DNA of 64,000 bases, from the NCBI GenBank assembly GCA_045605445.1, contig JAZUPZ010000030.1:1-64000 (forward strand), written 5' to 3'. Position 1 is the first letter of the stretch, and every line of letters begins with the position of its first letter. The notes below the pieces were generated by a model. The model was not told the DNA's origin. It ran no database searches and saw nothing but the letters and a program-made list of their open reading frames with translations. The position numbers and the translations under genes were made by a program. The stretch comes from CAZMHL01 sp045605445 (lineage in GTDB: Bacteria; Bacillota; Clostridia; RGIG6154). Shown in pieces: positions 25,375-33,197 of the stretch.

Positions 25375-26613
25375 ATGAGAAACTTTTTTGAAGAACTCGA
25401 AAGCTTCGACAGCGAAGTTTATGCTGCCTGCGATGCAGAATTTGAAAGACAGCAGCATAATATTGAACTTATAGCATCAGAAAATATTGTTTCAAAAGCG
25501 GTGCTTCTTGCAGCGGGAACAATTCTTACAAACAAATATGCTGAAGGTTATCCTGCTCACAGATACTACGGCGGATGTCAGTGTGTTGACGTTGTAGAAA
25601 CAATTGCAATTGAAAGAGCTAAAAAGCTTTTTGGCGCTGAACACGCAAACGTTCAGCCTCACAGCGGTGCAAGTGCAAACCTTGCGGTGTTCTTTGCTCT
25701 CCTTGAGCCCGGCGATACAGTAATGGGAATGAACCTTGCTCACGGCGGACACCTTTCTCACGGATCTCCCGTTAATATTTCAGGTAAGTATTTCAACATT
25801 GTTCCTTACGGTGTGTCAGATAAAGATGAGAAAATCGACTATGAAGAAATGAGAAGAATTGCCCTTGAATGCAAACCTAAAATGATTGTTTCAGGCGCAA
25901 GTGCTTACTCAAGAGCAATCGATTTTAAGAAAATAAGAGAAATCTGCGACGAAGTCGGCGCATATATGATGGTTGACATCGCTCACATTGCAGGTCTTGT
26001 TGCAGCAGGTCTTCACGAAAGCCCTGTTCCATATGCAGATGTTGTTACAACAACAACCCACAAAACCTTAAGAGGACCAAGAGGCGGACTTATTCTCTGT
26101 AAAGCCGAGCTTGCAAAACAGATAGACAAGGGTATTTTCCCCGGAATTCAGGGCGGTCCTTTAATGCACATTATCGCAGCTAAAGCTGTTGCATTCGGCG
26201 AAGCTCTTACAGATGAATTCAAAGAATATCAGAAGCAGATTATCAAAAACGCTGCAGCACTTTGTGATGCTCTTAAAGAAGAAGGCTTTAAAATTGTTTC
26301 CGACGGAACAGACAATCACCTCCTTCTCCTTGACCTTACAAACTTTGATATTACAGGTAAAGAGCTTCAGAACAGACTTGATGAAGTTCATATTACAGCT
26401 AATAAAAACACAATTCCAAACGATCCACAGAGCCCGTTTGTTACAAGCGGTTTAAGACTCGGCGCTCCGGCAGTAACTTCAAGAGGCTTCAAGGAAGCTG
26501 AAATGAAGCAGATTGCAAAATGGATCAAGGACGTTGTTGTTGATTTTGAAAACAGCAAGGAAAGAATCACAAAAGAAGTAATTGCTCTTTGTGATAAATA
26601 TCCAATTTATTAA
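25375..26613 (+). CDS. glyA: Serine hydroxymethyltransferase
   Basis: 412 aa PLP enzyme that interconverts serine and glycine with tetrahydrofolate, supplying one-carbon units. Visible: ELIASENIVSKAVL, NKYAEGYPAHRYYGGCQCVD, NVQPHSGASANLAVF, MVDIAHIAGLVAAGLHESPVPYAD, and the PLP-lysine motif VVTTTTHKTLRGPRGG (Lys near residue 226). C-terminal SGLRLGAPAVTSRGF is standard. SHMT also has side activity on D-alanine and threonine, of interest next to D-amino-acid genes. A strong terminator follows. Confidence 0.96.
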   Translation: MRNFFEELESFDSEVYAACDAEFERQQHNIELIASENIVSKAVLLAAGTILTNKYAEGYPAHRYYGGCQCVDVVETIAIERAKKLFGAEHANVQPHSGASANLAVFFALLEPGDTVMGMNLAHGGHLSHGSPVNISGKYFNIVPYGVSDKDEKIDYEEMRRIALECKPKMIVSGASAYSRAIDFKKIREICDEVGAYMMVDIAHIAGLVAAGLHESPVPYADVVTTTTHKTLRGPRGGLILCKAELAKQIDKGIFPGIQGGPLMHIIAAKAVAFGEALTDEFKEYQKQIIKNAAALCDALKEEGFKIVSDGTDNHLLLLDLTNFDITGKELQNRLDEVHITANKNTIPNDPQSPFVTSGLRLGAPAVTSRGFKEAEMKQIAKWIKDVVVDFENSKERITKEVIALCDKYPIY

Positions 26614-26620
26614 TAAAAAC

Positions 26621-26647
26621 AAAAACTCTGTCTCGACAGAGTTTTTT
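26621..26647 (+). terminator. Terminator of glyA
   Basis: AAAACTCTGTC/GACAGAG hairpin followed by T6. Confidence 0.85.
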
Positions 26648-26658
26648 ATTTTAAAAAA

Positions 26659-26687
26659 TTGCATTTTATTTGTTTTTGTGATATATT
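26659..26687 (+). promoter_or_regulatory. Sigma-A promoter of the D-aminoacylase operon
   Basis: TTGCAT, 17 bp, TATATT, 38 bases before the ATG. Confidence 0.55.
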
Positions 26688-26724
26688 TAATTGTAAAAAA
26701 TGGTTTTAAAACGGAGCGAACACT

Positions 26725-28281
26725 ATGTACGATTTAATTATAAAAAACGGACTTGTGATCGACGGAACAGGCTCACCTGCTTTTCACAGCGATGTGGCTG
26801 TGGAAAAGGGTAAAATTGTCCGCATTGCAAGAGGAATAAAAGAAAATGCAAAAACGGTTATTGATGCAAAGGGGTTAACCGTAACTCCCGGTTTTATTGA
26901 CTCACATGCTCATTCTGACTGTATGGTGTTTGCAGCTCCGGGAATGAAAGAAAAAATCGAGCAGGGAATAACCGCTTCAATTGGTGGCAACTGCGGAATA
27001 AGTATAGCTCCCATAGAAAAAAACCTTTCGCCCGAAAATGATACAGAACTTGAAGGCTACGGCAAAAAAAGTGAAGTACTTAAAACCTTTTCCACCTTTG
27101 CCAAAGCTGTAAAAGATAAACCGCTTGGATCTAACCTTGTAACGCTGGTTGGTCACGGTGAATTAAGAAAAGCCGTTATTGGTTATGAGAACAGAAAACC
27201 CACCGCAGATGAAATGGAGCAGATGAAGGCTCTTTTAAGGGATGCTCTGGAAAATGGTGCAATCGGTATTTCCTTTGGTCTTATTTACACCCCAAGCTGT
27301 TATGCAGACACAGAAGAGCTTATTTAATTTGCAAAGGTTGTAAAGGAATACGAGGGCATTGTGAGTGCTCACATAAGAAATGAGGGTTATACCCTTGCAA
27401 AAGCAGTTGAAGAATTTCTTACAGTTATAAAAGCGACCAATGTAAAGGCAGTTTTTTCTCATCATAAGAGTATGTATAAGGAAAACTGGGGTAAGGTAAG
27501 TCATACCTTAAGAATGATAGATGAAGCAGTTAAAGAGGGCTATGATATCTATCTTGATGTGTATCCCTATTCTGCATCCCAGACAAACCTTGCGACAACA
27601 GTTATTGCAGAAAAATTTCGTGATACAGACGGAAAAGGTCTTGTGAAATTACTTTCTGACCCTGAAATGCGTGAAAAAATAAAGGAAGCTTATAACAAGG
27701 GCGATAATCTTGATAATTTAATGCTTACAACCTGTGCTCCATATCCTGAATATATCGGAAAGAGAATAAGCGAAATTGCAAAGCTTCGCGGTCAGGACGA
27801 TTTTGATGCGGCTTTTGATATTATCAGCGATACAGAAGGAAATGCTCAGATATGCAATTTCTGCATCTGCGAAGAGGATGTTGAGAGCGTTATGAAATAT
27901 GAACGTGCTATGATTTGTACCGACTCGGGCGTTGTATTAAAAAACAAAAGATTTCATCCCAGAATGACAGCATCATTTCCAAGAGCAGTGGGCAGATATG
28001 TTCGTGAAAGAAAGGTTGTTTCACTTCACGAAATGATAAGAAAATGCACCTCAATGCCTGCTTCTGTTTACGGCCTTCCAACCAAAGGTATACTCCGTGA
28101 GGGATTTGATGCAGATATCTGTATTTTTGATGCAGACAAGCTGATTGACAAGGCTGACTTTGTAAACTGCACCGAGCGTTGCGAAGGCTTGAATTATGTA
28201 ATTTTAAACGGAGAAGTAGTTGTTGAAAATGCAGTATATAACGGCAAATATGCAGGTAAAGTTATTTTAAAGGAGACATAA
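26725..28281 (+). pseudogene. N-acyl-D-amino-acid deacylase (D-aminoacylase) gene with in-frame TAA
   Basis: The frame encodes 518 residues of an amidohydrolase but is broken by TAA at 27325-27327 (codon 201). Before it: LVIDGTGSPAFHSDVAVEKGKI, VTPGFIDSHAHSD (metal His pair), GNCGISIAPI and GISFGLIYTPSCYADTEELI. After it: FAKVVKEYEGIVSAHIRNEG, VFSHHKSMYKENWG, LDVYPYSASQTNL, MICTDSGVV, and the usual C-terminal GILREGFDADICIFD. Homologues read ELI-x-FAK through this point, so one base change from GAA, CAA or AAA explains it. Everything else is intact, hence very recent inactivation, a sequence error, or read-through. The enzyme frees D-amino acids from N-acyl forms and would feed the transaminase directly downstream. 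Confidence 0.8.
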
Positions 28282-28283
28282 AA

Positions 28284-29171
28284 ATGGCAGAATTATTGAA
28301 AAATCTCGGATTTTATGACGGAAAGTACGATTTAATTGAAAATATGAGCGTTCCTATGAGCGACAGAGTTTGCTGGTTTGGTGATGGTGTTTACGATGCA
28401 ACTGCAACAAGAAACGGCGTTATTTACTGCCTTGATGATCATATCGACCGCTTTTACAATTCTGCTTCAATGGTTGAAATTGAAATTCCGTATACTAAAG
28501 ACGAGCTTAAAGAATTGTTGAAAGACCTTGTTTCAAAGGTTGATACAAGCAATACAAACGGAGAAACCTTTTTGTACTGGCAGATTACAAGAGGGGCAAA
28601 TATTCCGAGAAACCATATTTTCCCCGAGAATACAAAAGCAAACTTATGGGTAACCGTTACTCCAAGAAAGCTTGCTGATATTTACAGAAGGGATAAGCTT
28701 ATATCCTATGAGGATATCCGTTTTTATATGTGTAACATAAAAACCCTTTGTCTTCTTCCAAGCGTTCTTGCTTCCGAAGCTGCAAAAAGAGCGGGAGCGG
28801 AAGAGTGCGTAATGTACAGAAAAGAAGCAGACGGCGTTAAAAACAGAGTAACTGAGGGTGCTCATACAAATGTTCATTGCCTTAAAGACGGTATTTTGTA
28901 CACAGCACCTCTTGATAATCTTGTTCTTCCGGGAATTGCAAGAAAAAATCTTATAAAGGTTTGCAATAAATTGAGCGTTCCCGTAAAGGAAGAACCCTAT
29001 TCCCTTGAATTTTTGATGAATGCAGACGAAATTATGCTTTCTTCAAGCTCAAATTTCTGCATTGTTGCAACTCATATTGACAATATTGAGGTTGGCGGAA
29101 AAGCACCTGAGCTTTTAAGAAAAATTCAGGATGCTCTCGTTGAAGATTATTTAAACGAAACAAATATCTGA
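28284..29171 (+). CDS. D-amino-acid transaminase-like class IV aminotransferase
   Basis: 295 aa fold-type IV PLP enzyme. SDRVCWFGDGVYDATATRNG, the PLP-lysine segment CNIKTLCLLPSVLASEAAKRAG, VTEGAHTNVHCLKDG and the C-terminal ADEIMLSSSSNFC match D-alanine/D-amino-acid transaminases more than IlvE. It transfers amino groups between D-amino acids and 2-oxo acids, giving D-glutamate or D-alanine. It begins three bases after the interrupted D-aminoacylase gene with AAAGGAGA upstream, so the two were made as a pair. Exact substrate cannot be fixed. Confidence 0.83.
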   Translation: MAELLKNLGFYDGKYDLIENMSVPMSDRVCWFGDGVYDATATRNGVIYCLDDHIDRFYNSASMVEIEIPYTKDELKELLKDLVSKVDTSNTNGETFLYWQITRGANIPRNHIFPENTKANLWVTVTPRKLADIYRRDKLISYEDIRFYMCNIKTLCLLPSVLASEAAKRAGAEECVMYRKEADGVKNRVTEGAHTNVHCLKDGILYTAPLDNLVLPGIARKNLIKVCNKLSVPVKEEPYSLEFLMNADEIMLSSSSNFCIVATHIDNIEVGGKAPELLRKIQDALVEDYLNETNI

Positions 29172-29190
29172 TTTTAAGGAGGAGTACGCA

Positions 29191-30468
29191 GTGAAATTTA
29201 CTGCTGCGGGAGATGCCGCAATACAGAGAATGCTTACCGAATATGAAGGTATAGCCCCTGTAAGAGATTTTATAAATAAAGGTGACGTAAGATTTTTCAA
29301 TCTTGAGACAACCGTTAATAAAGACTGTTTTGCAAATTTTTTCAGCGGAGGAACCTGGCTTCGTACAGATAAGAGAGTTCTTTCGTCATTGAAGCTTTTT
29401 AATTTCAATATGACAACTCTTGCCAACAATCATTGTATGGATTACGGTCACGAGGGACTTTTGCAGTCAATTGAAAATGTGGATAATGAGGGGTATGTTC
29501 AGGCGGGCAGCGGCAGAAATTTAAGAGAAGCTTCATCGCCGAAATATCTTGATCTTCCACAGGGGAGAGTTGCTCTTATAGCTTGCAGTGCAGGCAATGC
29601 AAACGGCGGAATTGCAGGAGAACAGTCCCGTCTTTTACCCGGCAGACCGGGAATAAACGCCTTAAGAATAAAGCAAACTCTTGTTGTTGAAAAAGAGGAT
29701 ATTGAGGCTCTTGAAAAAATAGCGGCAAAAACAGGGGTTAATGTTAAAAAAGAGGCATCTGTAAAAGCAGGATATACACCACCTTTCCCGGAAGGAGTAT
29801 TTAACCTTGCCGATATGCGTTTTGAAGTGGGCAACAAACCGGGAATTAAATACGAAATTGAAAAAGCCGACACGGAAAGAATACAAAAGGCAATAGAGGA
29901 AGCAGCGTTTTTTGCCGATTATGTAATTGTTTCCCTTCATTCTCACGACAGACAGTTTGAAGAAAACCACCTTCCGGCAAAATACATAGAAGACTTTGCC
30001 CGTATGTGTATAGACGGCGGAGCACATGCAGTACTCGGTCACGGCCCGCATATTTTAAGACCCCTTGAAATTTATAAAGAGAGACCGATTTTCTATTCTC
30101 TTGGTGATTTCATACTTCAGCTTGAAAACTGCGAGCTTGCACCTGAGGATTTTTATGCAAAATTCAATCTTACCTCCGACAGCTCAATGTATGAACTTTT
30201 CAAGGCAAGAACCAAAGATTTCACCGTTGGCCTGCAGAGAAATAAGGTTATGCTCGAATCAGTTATACCGCTCTTTGAAATTGAAGAGGGTAAGCTTAAA
30301 TCCCTTGAATTTATTCCTCTTGAACTGGGCTTTGGAATGAGCCATTCAAAAGTGGGTCTGCCACGCCTTGCAAAGGACAACAGCATTTTAGAAAGATATG
30401 CAGAAATGTCTGCCCCTTACGGAACAAAGCTTGAAATCGACGACAGATTTGCAAAAGTTATATTGTAA
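29191..30468 (+). CDS. CapA/PgsA-family metallophosphatase-like protein
   Basis: 425 aa. GTG start with AAGGAGG seven bases before it. Motifs of the CapA family (poly-gamma-glutamate capsule protein, calcineurin-like fold): FTAAGDAAIQRML at the N-terminus, FFNLETTVN, TLANNHCMDYGHEGLLQ, VIVSLHSHDRQFEE, GAHAVLGHGPHILRPLEIY and IFYSLGDFI. No signal peptide or membrane anchor, unlike true CapA, so a cytoplasmic hydrolase is likely. It directly follows D-amino-acid genes, which suggests a role with D-glutamyl polymers or peptides, but this is inference from context. Confidence 0.8.
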   Translation: MKFTAAGDAAIQRMLTEYEGIAPVRDFINKGDVRFFNLETTVNKDCFANFFSGGTWLRTDKRVLSSLKLFNFNMTTLANNHCMDYGHEGLLQSIENVDNEGYVQAGSGRNLREASSPKYLDLPQGRVALIACSAGNANGGIAGEQSRLLPGRPGINALRIKQTLVVEKEDIEALEKIAAKTGVNVKKEASVKAGYTPPFPEGVFNLADMRFEVGNKPGIKYEIEKADTERIQKAIEEAAFFADYVIVSLHSHDRQFEENHLPAKYIEDFARMCIDGGAHAVLGHGPHILRPLEIYKERPIFYSLGDFILQLENCELAPEDFYAKFNLTSDSSMYELFKARTKDFTVGLQRNKVMLESVIPLFEIEEGKLKSLEFIPLELGFGMSHSKVGLPRLAKDNSILERYAEMSAPYGTKLEIDDRFAKVIL

Positions 30469-30476
30469 AAACATTA

Positions 30477-30506
30477 AAAGCCGTATCTTGACAAGATACG
30501 GCTTTT
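30477..30506 (+). terminator. Terminator of the D-amino-acid operon
   Basis: AAAAGCCGTATCTTG/AAGATACGGCTTTT hairpin. The -35 box of the next promoter starts inside its loop. Confidence 0.85.
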
Positions 30507-30516
30507 GTAGTAAAAT
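30488..30516 (+). promoter_or_regulatory. Sigma-A promoter of guaB overlapping the upstream terminator
   Basis: TTGACA (30488-30493), 17 bp, TAAAAT (30511-30516). The -35 lies in the terminator loop. Confidence 0.7.
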
Positions 30517-30554
30517 AGAAAAAATACAAAAATATATAAATAAAGGAGATTTTT

Positions 30555-32057
30555 ATGGCACATTATTACAAAGAACCTTCAAGAACCTTCAGTGAATATT
30601 TGTTAGTTCCGGGATATACATCAGAGGATTGTATTCCTGCAAACGTTAGTTTGAGAACTCCTCTTGTTAAATTTAAAAAGGGTGAAGAACCGGATATCAG
30701 CTTAAACATTCCTCTTGTTTCTGCAATTATGCAGTCTGTCTCAAATGATACTCTTGCAATTGCGCTTGCAAAAGAGGGCGGAATGTCATTTATTTACGGC
30801 TCACAGTCAGTCGAAGAAGAAGCAGCAATGGTAGCAAGAGTTAAAGGTTATAAAGCAGGCTTTGTAGTATCAGATTCAAACCTTACTCCTGAAAATACAC
30901 TTGCAGATGTAATCGACCTTGTTAAAGAAAACGGTCACTCTACAATTGCAATTACAGAAAATGGCGATTGCTACGGTAAGCTCCTTGGTATCGTTACAAG
31001 CAGAGACTACAGAGTAAGCCGTATGGAAACCTCTGTTAAAATCAAAGAGTTTATGACTCCTATCGAAAAACTTGTTGTTGCTCCTAAAGATACAACTCTT
31101 AAAAAAGCAAATGATATAATCTGGGAACACAAGCTTAATTCACTTCCGATTGTTGACGATAACGGAAATCTTATGTATTTTGTTTTCAGAAAAGACTATT
31201 CTCAGCATAAAGACAATCCTCTTGAAATTCTTGATGCAAACAAGAGCTATATGGTCGGCGCAGGTATCAATACAACTGACTATGAAACAAGAGTTCCTGC
31301 TCTCGTTGAAGCGGGTGCAGATGTTCTTTGTATCGACTCATCAGAGGGTTATACCTGTTGGCAGAAGAAAACAATTGACTTTATCAGAGCAAAATACGGC
31401 GACAGCGTTAAGGTTGGCGCAGGTAACGTAGTAGACAGAGACGGATTTATGTTCCTTGCAGAAGCAGGTGCTGACTTTATTAAAGTTGGTATCGGCGGCG
31501 GTTCAATTTGTATCACAAGAGAAACAAAGGGTATCGGCAGAGGTCAGGCTACGGCGTTAATCGAAGTTGCAGCTGCCCGTGACGAATACTATGAAAAAAC
31601 AGGTATCTACGTTCCGATTTGTTCAGACGGCGGTATCGTTCACGATTATCATATGACACTTGCTCTTGCAATGGGCGCTGACTTTATTATGCTTGGCAGA
31701 TATTTTGCAAGATTTGATGAATCTCCAACCCAGAAGCTTATGATTAACGGAAGCTACGTTAAGGAATATTGGGGCGAAGGCTCAAACAGAGCAAGAAACT
31801 GGCAGAGATACGACCTTAAGGGTAAATCAAAGCTTTCCTTTGAAGAGGGTGTTGACTCTTATGTAACCTATGCAGGTTCCCTTCACGATAATGTTGAAAA
31901 GAGCCTTTATAAGGTAAAATCAACAATGTGTAACTGCGGTGTTACAACTATTAAAGATTTGCAGAGAGATGCTAAACTTACTGTTGTTTCCGCAACAAGT
32001 ATTGTTGAGGGCGGATATCACGACGTAGTTCTTAAGACGGGGAATTCAAAAGTTTGA
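30555..32057 (+). CDS. guaB: Inosine-5'-monophosphate dehydrogenase
   Basis: 500 aa. Oxidises IMP to XMP with NAD+, the first committed step to GMP. TIM barrel split by a CBS pair (about residues 95-215, KEFMTPIEKLVV ... LPIVDDNGNL). Catalytic loop reads KVGIGGGSICITRETKGIGRGQ with the active Cys, followed by ICSDGGIVHDYHMTLALAMGADFIMLGRYFA. The C-terminal YWGEGSNRARNWQRYD flap is present. Complete, with SD AAAGGAG and a terminator after it. Confidence 0.94.
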   Translation: MAHYYKEPSRTFSEYLLVPGYTSEDCIPANVSLRTPLVKFKKGEEPDISLNIPLVSAIMQSVSNDTLAIALAKEGGMSFIYGSQSVEEEAAMVARVKGYKAGFVVSDSNLTPENTLADVIDLVKENGHSTIAITENGDCYGKLLGIVTSRDYRVSRMETSVKIKEFMTPIEKLVVAPKDTTLKKANDIIWEHKLNSLPIVDDNGNLMYFVFRKDYSQHKDNPLEILDANKSYMVGAGINTTDYETRVPALVEAGADVLCIDSSEGYTCWQKKTIDFIRAKYGDSVKVGAGNVVDRDGFMFLAEAGADFIKVGIGGGSICITRETKGIGRGQATALIEVAAARDEYYEKTGIYVPICSDGGIVHDYHMTLALAMGADFIMLGRYFARFDESPTQKLMINGSYVKEYWGEGSNRARNWQRYDLKGKSKLSFEEGVDSYVTYAGSLHDNVEKSLYKVKSTMCNCGVTTIKDLQRDAKLTVVSATSIVEGGYHDVVLKTGNSKV

Positions 32058-32069
32058 TATATAATCACA

Positions 32070-32095
32070 AAAATCCGCGATTTTTCGCGGATTTT
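32070..32095 (+). terminator. Terminator of guaB
   Basis: AAAATCCGCGA-TTTT-TCGCGGATTTT. Confidence 0.85.
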
Positions 32096-32119
32096 ATTGT
32101 GTAAGGAGATTTTTGATTT

Positions 32120-33034
32120 ATGAAATTATACTTTGCACCCCTGGAGGGAATAACAACCTGTACATTCAGAAATACTCATGCAGAAATGTTTTCAGGTTGC
32201 GATGAATATTATGCTCCCTTTATAACGCCGGGAAACAATGAAAAGGTAACAAGAAAAGGTCTTAAGGATGTACTTCCTGAAAGAAATACAACAAATTTAA
32301 AGGTTCAGGTGCTTGCAAACAGCGCCGGGGCGGTTGTCCCTTTTTCTGAAAAGCTTAAGCTTGTGGGATATGATGAGGTTAATATTAACTTCGGTTGTCC
32401 CTCTGCAACGGTTGTGGGAAAGTGGAGAGGAAGCGGACTTCTTCGTGACCCTGACCGCCTCGACAGACTTTTGTATGACATTTTTGAACAGACCAACATA
32501 AAGGTTTCTGTTAAAACAAGAATAGGCTATTTTTCTCCGGATGAAGTTGAAGGAATAATGAAAGTGTATAATAAATATCCCCTTTCAAAACTTATAATTC
32601 ACCCAAGGGTTAGAAACGACTTTTATAAAGGCAAGCCGCATCTTGAAGCTTTCGAACTTGCCTATAATATGTCGGAAAACAAAGTTTGCTATAACGGAGA
32701 TATTTTTACCCTTGAGGATTATGAATTTATAACGGGAAAATTCCCTGAACTTGAAGGAATAATGATAGGCAGGGGAGCGGTTAAAAATCCTGCAATTTTC
32801 AGAGAAATAAAGGGCGGCGAAAAGCTTAAAATATCCGAGCTTGCAACTTTTACCGATAGGCTTGCCGAAAATTACAGAGAGGTTCTCTCCTCTGATGTTT
32901 TCACTCTTCATAAATTAAAAGAAATATGGATTTTTATGCTGGAAAATTTCCCGGACGATAAAAAATTCGCCAAGGAAATAAAAAAATCCAATAAACTTAA
33001 TGACCTGTTCAATGCCATAGAAAAAGTGCGATAA
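32120..33034 (+). CDS. tRNA-dihydrouridine synthase
   Basis: 304 aa FMN enzyme that reduces uridine to dihydrouridine in tRNA D loops. APLEGITTCTFRNTHAEMF at the N-terminus, VQVLANSAGA, INFGCPSATVVGKWRGSGLLRDP with the catalytic Cys, VKTRIGY, IIHPRVRNDFYKGKP, GDIFTLEDYEF and GIMIGRGAVKNPAIF are all classic. The family (DusA/B/C or the shorter clostridial type) cannot be split further. Followed by a terminator which recurs in inverted orientation at 45 kb. Confidence 0.9.
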   Translation: MKLYFAPLEGITTCTFRNTHAEMFSGCDEYYAPFITPGNNEKVTRKGLKDVLPERNTTNLKVQVLANSAGAVVPFSEKLKLVGYDEVNINFGCPSATVVGKWRGSGLLRDPDRLDRLLYDIFEQTNIKVSVKTRIGYFSPDEVEGIMKVYNKYPLSKLIIHPRVRNDFYKGKPHLEAFELAYNMSENKVCYNGDIFTLEDYEFITGKFPELEGIMIGRGAVKNPAIFREIKGGEKLKISELATFTDRLAENYREVLSSDVFTLHKLKEIWIFMLENFPDDKKFAKEIKKSNKLNDLFNAIEKVR

Positions 33035-33053
33035 TCAAATCGCACTTTTTTTG
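33021..33053 (+). terminator. Terminator of dus; left copy of an inverted pair
   Basis: AAAAAGTGCGAT-AATCA-ATCGCACTTTTTTT, overlapping the dus stop codon. The 33 bases 33021-33053 are the exact reverse complement of 45016-45048. Confidence 0.85.
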
Positions 33054-33118
33054 TTATTTTCACAATGAAAATATCAGTAAAAAGTGCTTTGCAGAGCGAT
33101 TTTCTCGGTCGGAAATTG

Positions 33119-33147
33119 TTGACACGTAAGTTAAAATATGTTATTCT
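33119..33147 (+). promoter_or_regulatory. Sigma-A promoter of the VWA-tubulin operon
   Basis: TTGACA, 17 bp, TATTCT, 51 bases before the ATG of the first gene. Confidence 0.65.
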
Positions 33148-33197
33148 GTAGGAAAAGAGAGTTTTTGGGGCTTCTTAAAAAAGAATGGAGAGAAAAC

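Noticed and set aside
10248..27327. General recoding of TAA as a sense codon in this organism
   Set aside because: TAA ends many intact genes here (for example the surface protein, glyA, feoB, icd) followed by terminators, so the two internal TAA codons are exceptions.
33138..33197. Start of the VWA protein at 33138
   Set aside because: It would overlap the -10 box and place 20 charged residues before the signal peptide; ATG 33198 has an SD and a classic signal sequence.
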